Source of the DNA: Bradyrhizobium murdochi | Lineage (GTDB): Bacteria > Pseudomonadota > Alphaproteobacteria > Rhizobiales > Xanthobacteraceae | Reading direction: 5' to 3' | DNA: 64,000 nucleotides | NCBI RefSeq assembly: GCF_000472965.1 | Contig: NZ_AXAU01000009.1 | Location: 216,517-280,516, forward strand | Shown: positions 43,530 to 53,208 of the stretch, piece after piece | Layout: each line of letters starts with the position of its first letter | Numbering within the stretch: position 1 is the stretch's first letter | Made by a program: the position numbers and the translations under genes | Notes under the pieces: generated by a model | The model's database searches: none | What the model was told of the DNA's origin: nothing | Seen by the model: the letters and a program-made list of their open reading frames with translations, nothing else

Positions 43530-44864
43530 TTGCAGGCCTCAATCCTGAAAAAGTACTGCGATGCCCGCCTGCCTTGGTACACCATCTATCCAACTGTACC
43601 GGAGTTCTCCGCGGAGGTCGGTGCACAGGATTGTGAGAAATGGCTGAGGCGCCTGCCGCCTGACGACTCCGTGTCGCTCTATTTCCACATTCCGTTCTGC
43701 CGGTCGATCTGCTGGTATTGCGGCTTTCCTACGGCCACCAGTCGCCGGGATGCGCCGATCCTCAATTATCTGTCGGTGCTGCGTGAGGAGATCCGTTTGG
43801 TCGCGGAGCAAGCGCCGCAAGCGCTGCCCGTGAGCGACGTGCACTTCGGCGGCGGAACGCCGACGGTCATCGCGCCAACGGAGTTCCTGGCCCTGATGGA
43901 ACTCCTGCGCCGCCGCTTCGCGTTCAGGAAAACGGCTGCGATCGCCGTCGAGATCGACCCGCGCACGTTCACGGTCGACATGGCCGAAGCCTTAGGAGCA
44001 GCCGGCGTGAACCGCGCGAGCCTCGGTGTGCAGAGCTTCGATCCCATCGTTCAAAAAGCGATCAACCGGGTCCAGAGTAAGGCGCAGACCGCCGCTGCCG
44101 TCGAAAATCTTCGCCAGCACGGAATAAGCCGCATCAATTTCGACCTTATTTTCGGTCTCCCACATCAGACGGTGCAGTCCTGCGTTGAGAGCGCGACGAC
44201 GGCGGTCGCCATGCGCCCGAACCGGCTTGCGGTTTTCGGCTACGCGCACGTTCCTTCGTATATGAAACGTCAGCGCCTGATCGATGAGGCAGCACTGCCG
44301 GACAGTGCTGCCCGCTCCGAACAGGCCGCGGCCGTGGCCGATACGCTCGTCGCCGCCGGCTACCACCAAATCGGGCTCGACCATTTCGCCTTGCCGGACG
44401 ATGAGCTCGCGCTGGCGCAGAAAGCCGGTCGCCTGCGGCGTAACTCCTTGGGTTACTCGGCCGACACCTGCAAAACCGTAATCGGCTTCGGCACGTCGGC
44501 CATCGGCCGTCTCGGCGAGGGTTACGTCCAGAACGATGTTGCAACAGGCTCCTACAGCCGGCACATCAGAGCAGGCCGTCTGGCGACGTCAAAAGGCTAT
44601 CGTCTCACCGATGAAGACCGCGTCCGAGCCGCGATCATCGAGCGGCTGATGTGCGATCTGGAGGCCGACGTGCCGGCAATCTGTGCCGCCCACGGATTTG
44701 ATGCGAACCCTTTTCTCGATTCAGCTGAACGCTTGGCGATGCTCGCCGAGGACGGGATAGTCGACATCGAAAAGGGTTTCGTCCACGTGAAGCAGGAGCA
44801 CCGCTTTGTCATTCGCGCTGTTGCTGCCGCATTCGACGCTTATCTCAACCGTTCACCCTATTAA
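43530..44864 (+). CDS. hemN: HemN-like radical SAM protein (oxygen-independent coproporphyrinogen III oxidase paralogue)
   Basis: 444 residues from a TTG start; no ATG fits the N-terminal family sequence. FHIPFCRSICWYCGF gives the radical SAM cysteines 57, 61 and 64; HFGGGTPTVIAP, LGVQSFD and FDLIFGLPHQT are HemN-type. Two changes stand out: the residue after CxxCG is Phe66 where true HemN has a cysteine, and the RYTSYPT block reads WYTIYPT. The FixK box upstream is like that of genuine rhizobial hemN genes. It may not oxidise coproporphyrinogen. Not cotranscribed with hyp genes (380-base gap). Confidence 0.85.
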   Translation: MQASILKKYCDARLPWYTIYPTVPEFSAEVGAQDCEKWLRRLPPDDSVSLYFHIPFCRSICWYCGFPTATSRRDAPILNYLSVLREEIRLVAEQAPQALPVSDVHFGGGTPTVIAPTEFLALMELLRRRFAFRKTAAIAVEIDPRTFTVDMAEALGAAGVNRASLGVQSFDPIVQKAINRVQSKAQTAAAVENLRQHGISRINFDLIFGLPHQTVQSCVESATTAVAMRPNRLAVFGYAHVPSYMKRQRLIDEAALPDSAARSEQAAAVADTLVAAGYHQIGLDHFALPDDELALAQKAGRLRRNSLGYSADTCKTVIGFGTSAIGRLGEGYVQNDVATGSYSRHIRAGRLATSKGYRLTDEDRVRAAIIERLMCDLEADVPAICAAHGFDANPFLDSAERLAMLAEDGIVDIEKGFVHVKQEHRFVIRAVAAAFDAYLNRSPY

Positions 44865-44935
44865 CAAGCAGCGTAAACGGATCCAAATCCATCACCGCTC
44901 GTCAGACGGCGCCTCGACCATGTAGAAACGGTTCT

Positions 44936-45111
44936 ATGCAATCTGATCCAGACTGCCCTCGGTGCGGCAACGATGCCGACGGCCTCTGCGAGCGTCACGT
45001 TGGAGACCTGGCACCGCCGTAAGCCTTGGCGCCGTAATCGCCCGGCTGGCCGCTTGGCGAGAAACGATCAACCGCGTTGAGCCGGAGCTGGCGGGCTGGA
45101 TTAGCTTGTAG
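44936..45111 (+). pseudogene. Small zinc-ribbon-like protein with a frameshift
   Basis: From ATG 44936 a 28-residue peptide with CPRCGND and LCERH is read to a stop near 45020. Shifting by one base there gives VSLGAVIARLAAWRETIN and onward to a stop at 45109-45111. Joined, this would be a plausible protein of about 59 residues. The two parts look like one small broken gene; the original family is not recognised. Confidence 0.3.
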
Positions 45112-45126
45112 CACTCTGGGACGTCA

Positions 45127-45642
45127 TCAAGGCTCGTCCGCGTTCGGTCCTGAGATCAGCGGCGCGCCCCCGACAGAAACCGGCCCTTGTGGTTTAGTCG
45201 ATCGCACGGGTCTCCTGGCCGACTCCGAAACGGCATGGCCAGGACGATGAACATGAGGAGGAGAAGCCGTGGGTGCCGGACTCTGCAACGAGTCGACCCG
45301 TAAAGTGAGCGCTGCGATTTGATCCGAGATTCGTGTTAAATCGGCCAGCTGGGCGCTGATGCTGCGGCTGAGTTCCGCGAGCTCATCGCTAGTCTTCTGT
45401 TGTCCCGACTGAATCTCCGACAGGGCCGCTCTGTCCTCAGGTGACAAGCCTGGCATTGGGGCAACTTCACGGGCCGCCGACATCTCGACAAAGTGTTCGA
45501 CGTTGGTCCAAAAATAGGCTCCTGCAGCGCACAGGCCAACGAGGATAACTACGAGCACTAAAACCCACGGAACGCGTCTCGGCGACGTGTGCAATACCGG
45601 CGGCAACTCCGAACCGGTTGCTTGATCCATCATCTCCATCAT
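45127..45642 (-). CDS. Membrane-anchored coiled-coil protein of unknown function
   Basis: 171 residues. After a short cytoplasmic N terminus, WVLVLVVILVGLCAAGAYFW (about residues 26-45) is a single transmembrane helix. The stretch from about residue 65 to 115 is rich in heptad-like leucines and isoleucines (ELAELSRSISAQLADL), suggesting a coiled coil. The C terminus is proline- and basic-rich. Start among clustered ATGs at 45642, 45636, 45633 and 45627 is undecided. No recognised domain. It is the only credible coding frame in this part. Confidence 0.6.
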   Translation of the reverse strand: MMEMMDQATGSELPPVLHTSPRRVPWVLVLVVILVGLCAAGAYFWTNVEHFVEMSAAREVAPMPGLSPEDRAALSEIQSGQQKTSDELAELSRSISAQLADLTRISDQIAALTLRVDSLQSPAPTASPPHVHRPGHAVSESARRPVRSTKPQGPVSVGGAPLISGPNADEP

Positions 45643-47379
45643 CCCTCGCTCGATGTCGCGGCCCGTGTTGGCTTTTCTCGTTGACGCGCTATCACACGAT
45701 GGTCAAGAGCTGCAGCGAGTCGCGACCATCGACAAATCGTTATCCGCAACGTTGCCATCATCGTTTGGTCATCCACTCCTATGATCGGTGCGATGTGACA
45801 CTTTTTGCGCATGGCCGGCTCCTACATCATAGCGCTACTGCAAAGCAATACTTCTCGTCTTCATCGGCCATGGCGCAGCATTTCCTCGCCATTCAGAAAA
45901 ACTCTGCGAACAATCTCCATTTGCCGGCCCGAATGCGAGCCAGTCGTTATTTCCTGAATTATCGTTCAGGCTCGTATCGAGCCAGGCATCGCCACTTACC
46001 GTGGCCCGCAAGTCCGTCCCTTGACGAGACGCGCCATTTAGAGCTCTACGAGCTGTCGATTGGGTCCACTCTTCACGCGCCGGAATATTCGGCTCGTGCC
46101 CAAATACTCTTGAAGCTATCCTGGCCTGCGCAGTCGAGTACGGAGTACAACGCCAACTGTGTTGAGCCCAATTACACAGAAAAATCTTGGGGAGAACAAA
46201 CCCATTCGGCGGGTCCGGCGGCCCGCATAAATCTGCAAGATCAATGATGCCCGTCCTCTCGCCTACGTCACCGCATCCTGAGGATGATCGTCAATGGTCA
46301 CCCGAACGACGAACTCAGCCAATTCTTACCCGGGCTATCTACGCAGCCCTTCAAAGCCGTCGCTTGAAAACGACGCTAATGATGCAGATCAACAAATCGC
46401 GGTTTCACTGCGTTCCCGCTGAGGGATGGGCGCGTAAAGAACTGAGCGGCTGCAACGCTCACGAGTGACCGCCGCCCGGTTTCCACCGGACCGATGCCAC
46501 CATCGCCGGAGTTCGTCTAGTTGCCGAGGAGGCCTCATCCGGAGCAGCGAAACAGCCACGATCCCTGCATCGACAGGCAACGCCTTGCCACCCAGTCAAC
46601 TACTAACGTTAGCAGTTGGAGGAGATGACGGACACATGGCAATTGGCGGTTGATGAAGGTCGCGCGGGTCACACGTCAAGGAACTGGGATGCAATATAGA
46701 ACTGGCCGCTCCAACGGCCCTGATGGATGTGCCAACACGTCTGCGGCTATCAAATCGGCTCCAACCGCGATCTCTCCTTTCTTATGCATGCCCATGATGG
46801 ACCTTGCACAGGTTTCAAAGTCTCTGGGCTTCGGGCCTCTCAGTTGCCTCGTCTCTCCGCTGCCGCGATGCCAGTGAAGCATCATGGAGCCAACGCGTCG
46901 TCGCTGGCGTGCGAGCCCGGCTTTCTGATGACTGCTATCTTCTCGAAGAAGAGGTCTTCTTCGATCAGAATGCGGCACGGCCGAAATCCTTATGCTTGTG
47001 GTGGAAGAGGCGGGCCGTTCGCAGTGTATTGGTGGCGAGGACCGCAAGGCGTCGTCCGCGCCTCGCCACTATCTCGCCGAGCGAAGGCACCGAATAAAGC
47101 CGGCCGCTCTCGACACCGAGGCAGCGCAACAGAACTGCGTTGGAACAGTCGATTAGCTTGGCCGCGGTATGGCGTGCTCGACACGTGCGTCGCCGATCAA
47201 GCCAATAGCGTGCAGGCGAGGTCGGGAAGGCTCAGCGGGTATCGCTGAGATAGACAGGCCGATTGCTGCCAAGCATCAGCCTCGGAGCCTACGGACATTA
47301 GAAGGTTGGGGGCAGCTCCGGGCCAATCAGGCCGGAGCGCAATTCATTCAAGACTAGCAATACGGACGCGGAGTTCACT
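45643..47379. other. 1.7 kb without a convincing gene
   Basis: Only short or arginine/serine-rich frames occur on both strands, none with recognisable motifs. Probably decayed accessory DNA; the last few hundred bases must include the promoter of the porin gene. Confidence 0.45.
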
Positions 47380-48972
47380 ATGCATGGTTACTTTGTCGTG
47401 GCGACGGCTGCGGCACACGTTTTCAGCTTTCGATCAACTACGAAGCAAAGAGGGTTTGCTATCGCACTCTCCGTAGCAGCGAGTCTCGTCGGCAGTTCGG
47501 CGCTGGCACAGACTGCCAATGGGCCTAAGCCAAAACGCGACATTGCAGATGAGGTTGCTAAAAGAAGAATTGAGCGGGAGTCCGATTCGGTCGCAAAATT
47601 CCGAAGCCGCCAGCTCAAACGAGCAACGCTTCTCGTCGGTAACTCGGCGCTAGCACAAACTGCCAGTTTGTCTTCCGCAAAGCGGGACAGTGCGGATGAA
47701 ATTGCTAAGAATAGAACTCAAAAGGAGATCGACCCATTCGCAAAGTTCGAGAACCTCCGCGAAAAAGGCATGTGGCTCAATATCCCTGGTCCTGCCGATA
47801 CGATAGATCAGGATAAAGGCGGCGTTAGATCCGCGCTGGCAGACGTCGGGATCGGCTACGTTGGCGGGACAGTAGTCAGCGTCATAGACAATCAACTGCC
47901 AAATGCAGCCAGAGCCACCACCGCCAATCAGCTATACATGGGCCATAATCCGACATTTAGTACCGTAAATTTCATGATAGTGACCTACGATCTCAGCCGC
48001 TTTGGAATTCCCGATGGTCAGATCATCGTGGGAGCCGAGCAGCAATACTGGACATGGAAACCCGGTGGGCCAGATAGAGCAGGTCTCAATACGTTGGCCT
48101 ACTACCAGACGTTCTTCGACAGGAAACTCGAACTCAAAATGGGCTACCTCAGAAATGTAAATGAGTTCGCAGGCACATTGGTCGGAGGGAACGCAGGAGC
48201 AAGCGTTTTGGCCCCCTCGTCGAATATCCTGTATCAAGCTGGCATGAGCAACAATGCCGCGCCTACGCCAGCTCTCAACGTGAAGTACAATTTTGATGAT
48301 CACCTATATGACAAGGTCTCAATCCAGCGCTCAATCAGTCCAGACGGTCAGTATGCGCAGATCAGCGAAAATCCCGCCGGCTTAAGCTGGAGCACGGCCA
48401 ACGCGGGCATTCTTTTGCTTGATGAAATTGGCTACAAGAACAAAGCTGCTCCGGGCTCACCCGAGACCTGGTTGCGGGCGGGCGCCGGTTTCAATAACAG
48501 CAGCTACAAGAACTTGCAGTATCCGCAGCAATCGATAGCCGACGCGAACAGCGTCTACTACGTCGCAGCGGACAGGCAATTCTGGCAGTCTGATGTACAG
48601 GGCTCGCCATATCGTGGTATCTATGGTGGGTTCTCCGTAATGTACGCTCCACCTGACCTAAACAAAGTAAGTCAATTTTACGAGCTTCGTCTCTATGCGA
48701 AGGGACTGTTTGACAGCCGGCCCAGTGATCAGATTGCTATTGTTGCCACTAACACCGTCTGGAGCAACTTTGCAGTGGACGCTGCCTTGGCTAAAGGGAA
48801 TCTCGTGCATCGCGACAGCACAGCCATCTTGGGTACCTATACCGCGCATCTGGCACCCGGGATATATGCAAGTGTAGGACTGGCATACATCAACAACCCG
48901 ACGAGCATTACACACACGCGCCAAACGGGACATGCTCTGAATTTGTTGGTGTCTACCTCGATATTCTTCTAA
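47380..48972 (+). CDS. OprB-family carbohydrate porin with a duplicated N-terminal segment
   Basis: 530-residue outer-membrane beta-barrel. A hydrophobic signal segment with SSALAQTA cleavage site lies near residues 30-48. The mature part has WLNIPGPADTIDQDKGGVRSALADVGIG, TVNFMIVTYDLSRFGIPDG and a terminal LNLLVSTSIFF ending in Phe, as expected for BamA-recognised barrels and OprB-type porins. A striking feature is that about 46-50 residues around SSALAQTA...KRDIADEVAKRRIE recur as NSALAQTA...KRDSADEIAKNRTQ, so the cleavage motif appears twice (about residues 39-46 and 89-96). The second copy may be the effective one. Substrate probably a sugar. Confidence 0.8.
   Translation: MHGYFVVATAAAHVFSFRSTTKQRGFAIALSVAASLVGSSALAQTANGPKPKRDIADEVAKRRIERESDSVAKFRSRQLKRATLLVGNSALAQTASLSSAKRDSADEIAKNRTQKEIDPFAKFENLREKGMWLNIPGPADTIDQDKGGVRSALADVGIGYVGGTVVSVIDNQLPNAARATTANQLYMGHNPTFSTVNFMIVTYDLSRFGIPDGQIIVGAEQQYWTWKPGGPDRAGLNTLAYYQTFFDRKLELKMGYLRNVNEFAGTLVGGNAGASVLAPSSNILYQAGMSNNAAPTPALNVKYNFDDHLYDKVSIQRSISPDGQYAQISENPAGLSWSTANAGILLLDEIGYKNKAAPGSPETWLRAGAGFNNSSYKNLQYPQQSIADANSVYYVAADRQFWQSDVQGSPYRGIYGGFSVMYAPPDLNKVSQFYELRLYAKGLFDSRPSDQIAIVATNTVWSNFAVDAALAKGNLVHRDSTAILGTYTAHLAPGIYASVGLAYINNPTSITHTRQTGHALNLLVSTSIFF
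47490..47755 (+). repeat. Diverged tandem duplication inside the porin gene
   Basis: The segment from about 47490 (GTCGGCAGTTCGGCGCTGG) resembles that from about 47636 (GTCGGTAACTCGGCGCTAG); the encoded copies both run from ALAQTA through KRD-ADE-AK to AKF. The copies are clearly diverged, so the duplication is old. Confidence 0.6.
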
Positions 48973-49266
48973 GTCCTCAAGGCTAGTATGACTCTAAAGT
49001 TCGCCACATGAAGTGGCTCCAGCTAAGGAGCAGTCCCAAACGCTGCATGACGCCGAACACTTCATCGCAAGCTGCCAAACGCTAGCACGACGCGGCGGAA
49101 CCTTGGTGGACAAGATTACTGTGGTCCATCCGATCGGGCCTGGCGAAATCGCCGAAATTGCAGGAGCGCTCTTCTGATCACAATCGTCGGATCGCGCCCC
49201 GCGAGGCTGACACGAGCCCATGAGCATCGAAGGCCATCGCCAACCCTGTCCGATTCACCTGAGATA
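48973..49266. other. Intergenic region after the porin gene
   Basis: No gene or terminator was recognised here. Confidence 0.4.
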
Positions 49267-49476
49267 GTGTTGCAAAAGTCGAAAGTTGCAGGGCTCAAGA
49301 TTTTTTGCGAAAGCACTAAGCAGCAAGCGATCGCTGATTCGTATGACCTCAATCGCGTTATCGAGTGGCATGTGAATTTTGGGTGAGGCCGTGAGGTCCC
49401 TCACATTTCGTATACGAAGGTCGCGCCCACTGCTCGCAGAATTTTGGTGATCGGCGAAAATCGACTTTTGCAACAC
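49267..49476. mobile_element. 210-bp MITE-like element with perfect terminal inverted repeats
   Basis: GTGTTGCAAAAGTCGA at 49267-49282 is the exact reverse complement of TCGACTTTTGCAACAC at 49461-49476. The interior is too short for a transposase, so this is a MITE or an internally deleted insertion sequence. No obvious target-site duplication is visible. Confidence 0.7.
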
Positions 49477-49559
49477 AATCCCCCAGAAAGCGGACCGCGC
49501 GTCCTTAGTGATGGTCTTCGGCTTGAGGCCAATAGCCGGCGTTCAGTTCGCTCCTAGCC

Positions 49560-50036
49560 CTAATCGCGGGGGCCCTGCCGCGGCTGCGGATTGTTGGCAG
49601 GGTTGGTATCGTACTTCGATATTCGCGTGATGAGCCCGCTAGTGGTGAGCGGTTGCAAGTCCGCCTCCAGCGCGTCGGCAATCTCCTTGGCATAGATTTC
49701 CCGGTCGTCTACGTAGAGTGCAAAGGATTTCAAATACTTTTCCTTCTTCACTGGATTCTCGATCGTCGCCTTTGTCCACTGGTAGAGCGGATAAGTTTCG
49801 ACTCCGTGCTCTTCTGCCGCGGCGACATACTCCGCAAAGGCATCGAACTGGCATTTCGGTGCAGCGCGATGCTTGGCAAGAATATCGAACAGCGGTGCCA
49901 GTGCCGGAACACGAAGCTTTCGGCCTACCGCTTCCGCCGTAGCGGAATCATTCACATCGAACCTAACCTGATACTGCCAGTGAGAAGCCACGCTACGCTC
50001 GCCTTCGCACCCAATTTTCTCCTGTTGCCATCGCAA
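49560..50036 (-). CDS. Hypothetical protein
   Basis: Up to 158 residues from the ATG at 50036; a later in-frame codon may be the real start. The sequence is acidic and helical in its middle (QFDAFAEYVAAAEEHGVE, YLKSFALYVDDREIYAKEIA) and ends PANNPQPRQGPRD. It has well-behaved amino acid composition, unlike the overlapping frames, so it is probably real. No domain recognised. A frame on the opposite strand is rejected. Confidence 0.5.
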   Translation of the reverse strand: MRWQQEKIGCEGERSVASHWQYQVRFDVNDSATAEAVGRKLRVPALAPLFDILAKHRAAPKCQFDAFAEYVAAAEEHGVETYPLYQWTKATIENPVKKEKYLKSFALYVDDREIYAKEIADALEADLQPLTTSGLITRISKYDTNPANNPQPRQGPRD

Positions 50037-50457
50037 GGCGCTAGCGCTTCCTCACGAGAAGGTCCGACATGCATTGTATCACAAGCTGGCCGCAATGTCA
50101 GGCCGACCGTTGGGTTAGTAGCTCCTCGTTTTCAAGGCTCTCGTTAGACGAACGAAAGTCGATCACCACCCGTTAAATGCCGCTGCCGATCTCCTCTATG
50201 CCATCGCTTGCCGGAACCTTGAACTCAACTCGTTTTCCCTCGAGTTGATTACCTCGGCCGTCGCGCACACGTGGTAGCCTAAGGCGTGGCGGCGCAGTGC
50301 TGTACGTCTACTGCAGCGCCGACCGCGCTCTTGATGAGGCTCGCGAAAAATCAGATCTTCGTCAGACCCGCGCTGGCCGTTTGACCTCAACTAGTACAAG
50401 CAGCGAACGCGGCAGCATAGTCCGTAACGGCCGGATCTCCGTGAATGTGCGAGCGCG
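50037..50457. other. Intergenic, nothing recognised
   Basis: About 420 bases between two leftward genes; no motif or credible frame. Confidence 0.4.
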
Positions 50458-51378
50458 TCATGGGGGCGGCTGCTTGGTGACCTTTACGCGCGTTACACTA
50501 CACCGGCCATCAATGCTGACAGGCACGTCACCCTCGATGGTGGCGCGACGAACGACGCGATGCTGGTCGCCGTAATCATTGACAGCATAATGGTGCGTGG
50601 CGCGGTTATCCCAGATCGCGACATCGCCCTCCCTCCAGTTCCAGCGCACGGTGTTTTCGGGCGCGGTGATGTGAGCCTGGAATATATCAAGCAGCTTTTG
50701 GCCGTCATATTTTGGGATGCCAAGAAAACGCTGTACTAAAGCGCCGAGCACTAGCGTCCGCTCTCCGGTCTCGGGGTGGACACGCACGACGGGATGCTCG
50801 GTCTCGAAGATGGTTCTGGTGAAGACCTCGTCAAAATGCTTCTTATCGACCTCGCGGACTCGGGCCATTCCGGCATAGTCGAAGACGTTGCTGTGAACGG
50901 CCCAGAGCTCGTCTGCAAGCCGTTGCAGCGGTGGCGGCAGATCGAGATAAGCGGCCGCGGTGTTCGACCAGACCGTATCACCGCCGAATAGTGGGATCAC
51001 AACGGCCCGCAGCACCAAAATCTTGGGATAGGCTTCGGCGAAGGTCCCATCGGCGTGCCACACATCGGCCCGGCCACCACCGCGAGCGGAGTCAAGCTCG
51101 AGGAGCGATGCCGTTCCCTTGGCAACGCCGAGCATCGGATGCGGCACCAGCTTCCCGAAACGGGCAGCAAATCGCTCCTGCTCGGCATCGCCGAGATGAC
51201 TTTGGTCGCGGAAGAAGATCACCTTGTGGTCGAGCAGCAAGCGGTTGATTGCCGCGATCGTCTCGTCCGGCAAATCGCTCGAGAGCTTGATATTTCTGAT
51301 TTCGGCGCCGATGCGCGCTGCGCGTTTGACGATATCGGTACGCGGAATGACATCCTCGATCAAGGTCGTTTCGCTCAT
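50458..51378 (-). CDS. TauD/TfdA-family Fe(II)/2-oxoglutarate dioxygenase
   Basis: 306-residue dioxygenase. The iron ligands are His108 and Asp110 in VWHADGTF and the distal histidine near His262 in NRATHHYAVNDYG; the 2-oxoglutarate-binding arginine is Arg274 in HRVVRR. FGGDTVWSNTAAAYLDLP is a family block. Members hydroxylate taurine, aryloxyacetates, or sulfonate/sulfate esters, releasing sulfite or aldehydes; the substrate here cannot be told. It stands alone, flanked by non-coding DNA. Confidence 0.9.
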   Translation of the reverse strand: MSETTLIEDVIPRTDIVKRAARIGAEIRNIKLSSDLPDETIAAINRLLLDHKVIFFRDQSHLGDAEQERFAARFGKLVPHPMLGVAKGTASLLELDSARGGGRADVWHADGTFAEAYPKILVLRAVVIPLFGGDTVWSNTAAAYLDLPPPLQRLADELWAVHSNVFDYAGMARVREVDKKHFDEVFTRTIFETEHPVVRVHPETGERTLVLGALVQRFLGIPKYDGQKLLDIFQAHITAPENTVRWNWREGDVAIWDNRATHHYAVNDYGDQHRVVRRATIEGDVPVSIDGRCSVTRVKVTKQPPP

Positions 51379-52647
51379 GGATGTTCCAGCCTTTGCGGTT
51401 TCTTCACCAAACGAACGTATTCAGCTGCGACCCGGAATCGGTGAACACTACGTTGCTAATCATCACAATCCGCGGCAATCGGGCAGTCGGAGCGCTGTTC
51501 GTGCGATGCCCAAGCGCGTATCGCAGCGGATCCGTACCATTTTCGATGGGATGCGCCTGAAACTCGCCGGTGCCCCTTGCCTCTGTGCAGCATTAGCTTG
51601 GTTGAGGATCGACGATCCGCAGATTCAACTTCGAAAAGTCTCATCGAGATGCCTTCGATCATTGGTTTGGTGAAACGTCTCTAGGATCGCGGATACGATC
51701 TCGTCCTTTTAAGAAGATACGAAGCGCCTGGTTGCGGGCGGACGGCAGGTGACGTTACCGGCTTTCAAGGCAGACCTCGCATTTAGCGAGTGATCTCCAG
51801 CAAGCACCGTGCCAGCCGCGAAAACGAGCCGCGAACGATTACCTGCCGGCAAGAGCGCAAGGAATCGGGAAAACCGCCACGACGTCACGGATTAGGCCGA
51901 TAATTCGACCAGATAGCCGGCTAGCCCGATGGCCAGCGCGCGCGAAGAAGCAGAGCCTAACGATACGTGAGGTCGAGCGCCTAGGTCGGCGCCAACGCAC
52001 AGGGAACGCTGATCGTCAGGCATCCGTCCGGCTCAGCTGCACGAGAGGCGATAGTCATCAGATGAGCTTCCATGTTTCAACATCAGACACGTCGGGTTCA
52101 AGACGGAGGTGTCGGAGATCTGACAACCTGCAGCGTCGATCCAAAGGCATGCTGGCGGCTGCGCGTGTTGTTTCTCGTGAAGCAAGGCACACACCAAATT
52201 CCGGCACCATCGCGGCACCCCTGATCTCCATGTGGTGGCACCTGTCATTCCTGAGCTGCTCCGGCGATAGCCGACCGCCCGATGCGCGTAGACCCAGATC
52301 AAGTTACGGGTGCTGGTCGACAATACCGCCGGCACATCGTTTGCAGCTCTCCGCGAGTGATCGAAGATCCCGTCACGAGAACATCGCGGTTCACGTTTGC
52401 CGAGGTTGTTCCCAAGAGAAGAGGACCGTGACCCCGCCTCGCTGCTAGTGTTCTGTCCCGCAACTTCGTAGCATGGTTATTGCATGAGTTCCGGGTATCC
52501 CGATGAAGGAGATACCGATGCGCACCGGACGGGAAGGCGATGCTGACGATTTCCAGCGACGAAGACACGCAGCTCACGGCCATAACACGGTCGCGCTCGC
52601 TGTCGCGGCGCTGACGCAGCGAACAGAGATCGTGCTGGCCTGCCAAC
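51379..52647. other. 1.3 kb without a convincing gene
   Basis: Short frames on both strands, none recognisable. Probably decayed island DNA; the promoter of the dioxygenase gene must lie at its left end. Confidence 0.45.
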
Positions 52648-53208
52648 GTGAGCCGAGCAACATCGTCTTGGCGACGCGGCTTGGTGGTCGGCCCCATAGG
52701 ATCGGCAAACGACCCAATCGCTTTATCGCCAATCGAATCGCCGATCATCTACGATGAGACGCGTACCAGCGGACCCCGCGCGGTTGAGAGTGAGGCTGTG
52801 GCCGAGCTGATCAGCAAGACACTGCTCGCAGGCCCAAAGCCGCAATCCATTGGACCGTGCGCCGATCTAAAGGGACGGACATTGCCAAAAGCACCGTTCA
52901 TCGCCTATTCCAACTCTCCGGTTTGCGGCGTCACTGTACCCGCAGCTTTAGACCCTCGACCGATGCTTTTTTGTCGAGAAGTCCCGCTTCCGGAAGATTG
53001 GAAGGCGATGGAGGAGATTGCTCGCATGAGTGAGAAGGGCGATGACGCGGCCGCCATCGAGGAGCTGCTCCAACTGCTGATCGACATCCTATCGTCAGCA
53101 ACTCGGCTTCCGCGCGGCCCAGAAAGCGATGCAGCGTTACTGCAGATAGGGGAACTTCAAAAAAGTGTAGGCGTGGTCCTGCTGAAGCGGTTTTACGATA
53201 AAGCATAG
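52648..53208 (+). CDS. Hypothetical protein, possibly a gene remnant
   Basis: 186 residues at most. The first 40 residues look unreal, but from about residue 50 the composition is protein-like: VAELISKTLLAGPKPQS, LPEDWKAMEEIARMSEKG and AAIEELLQLLIDILSSA suggest helices, ending VVLLKRFYDKA. The true start is unclear and may be lost. No family recognised. Confidence 0.4.
   Translation: MSRATSSWRRGLVVGPIGSANDPIALSPIESPIIYDETRTSGPRAVESEAVAELISKTLLAGPKPQSIGPCADLKGRTLPKAPFIAYSNSPVCGVTVPAALDPRPMLFCREVPLPEDWKAMEEIARMSEKGDDAAAIEELLQLLIDILSSATRLPRGPESDAALLQIGELQKSVGVVLLKRFYDKA

Noticed and set aside
45618..46247. 209-codon plus-strand frame
   Set aside because: Overlaps the better-supported coiled-coil gene at its start and has no protein-like pattern.
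46727..47248. 173-codon plus-strand frame
   Set aside because: Composition is shadow-like; no domain or ribosome site.
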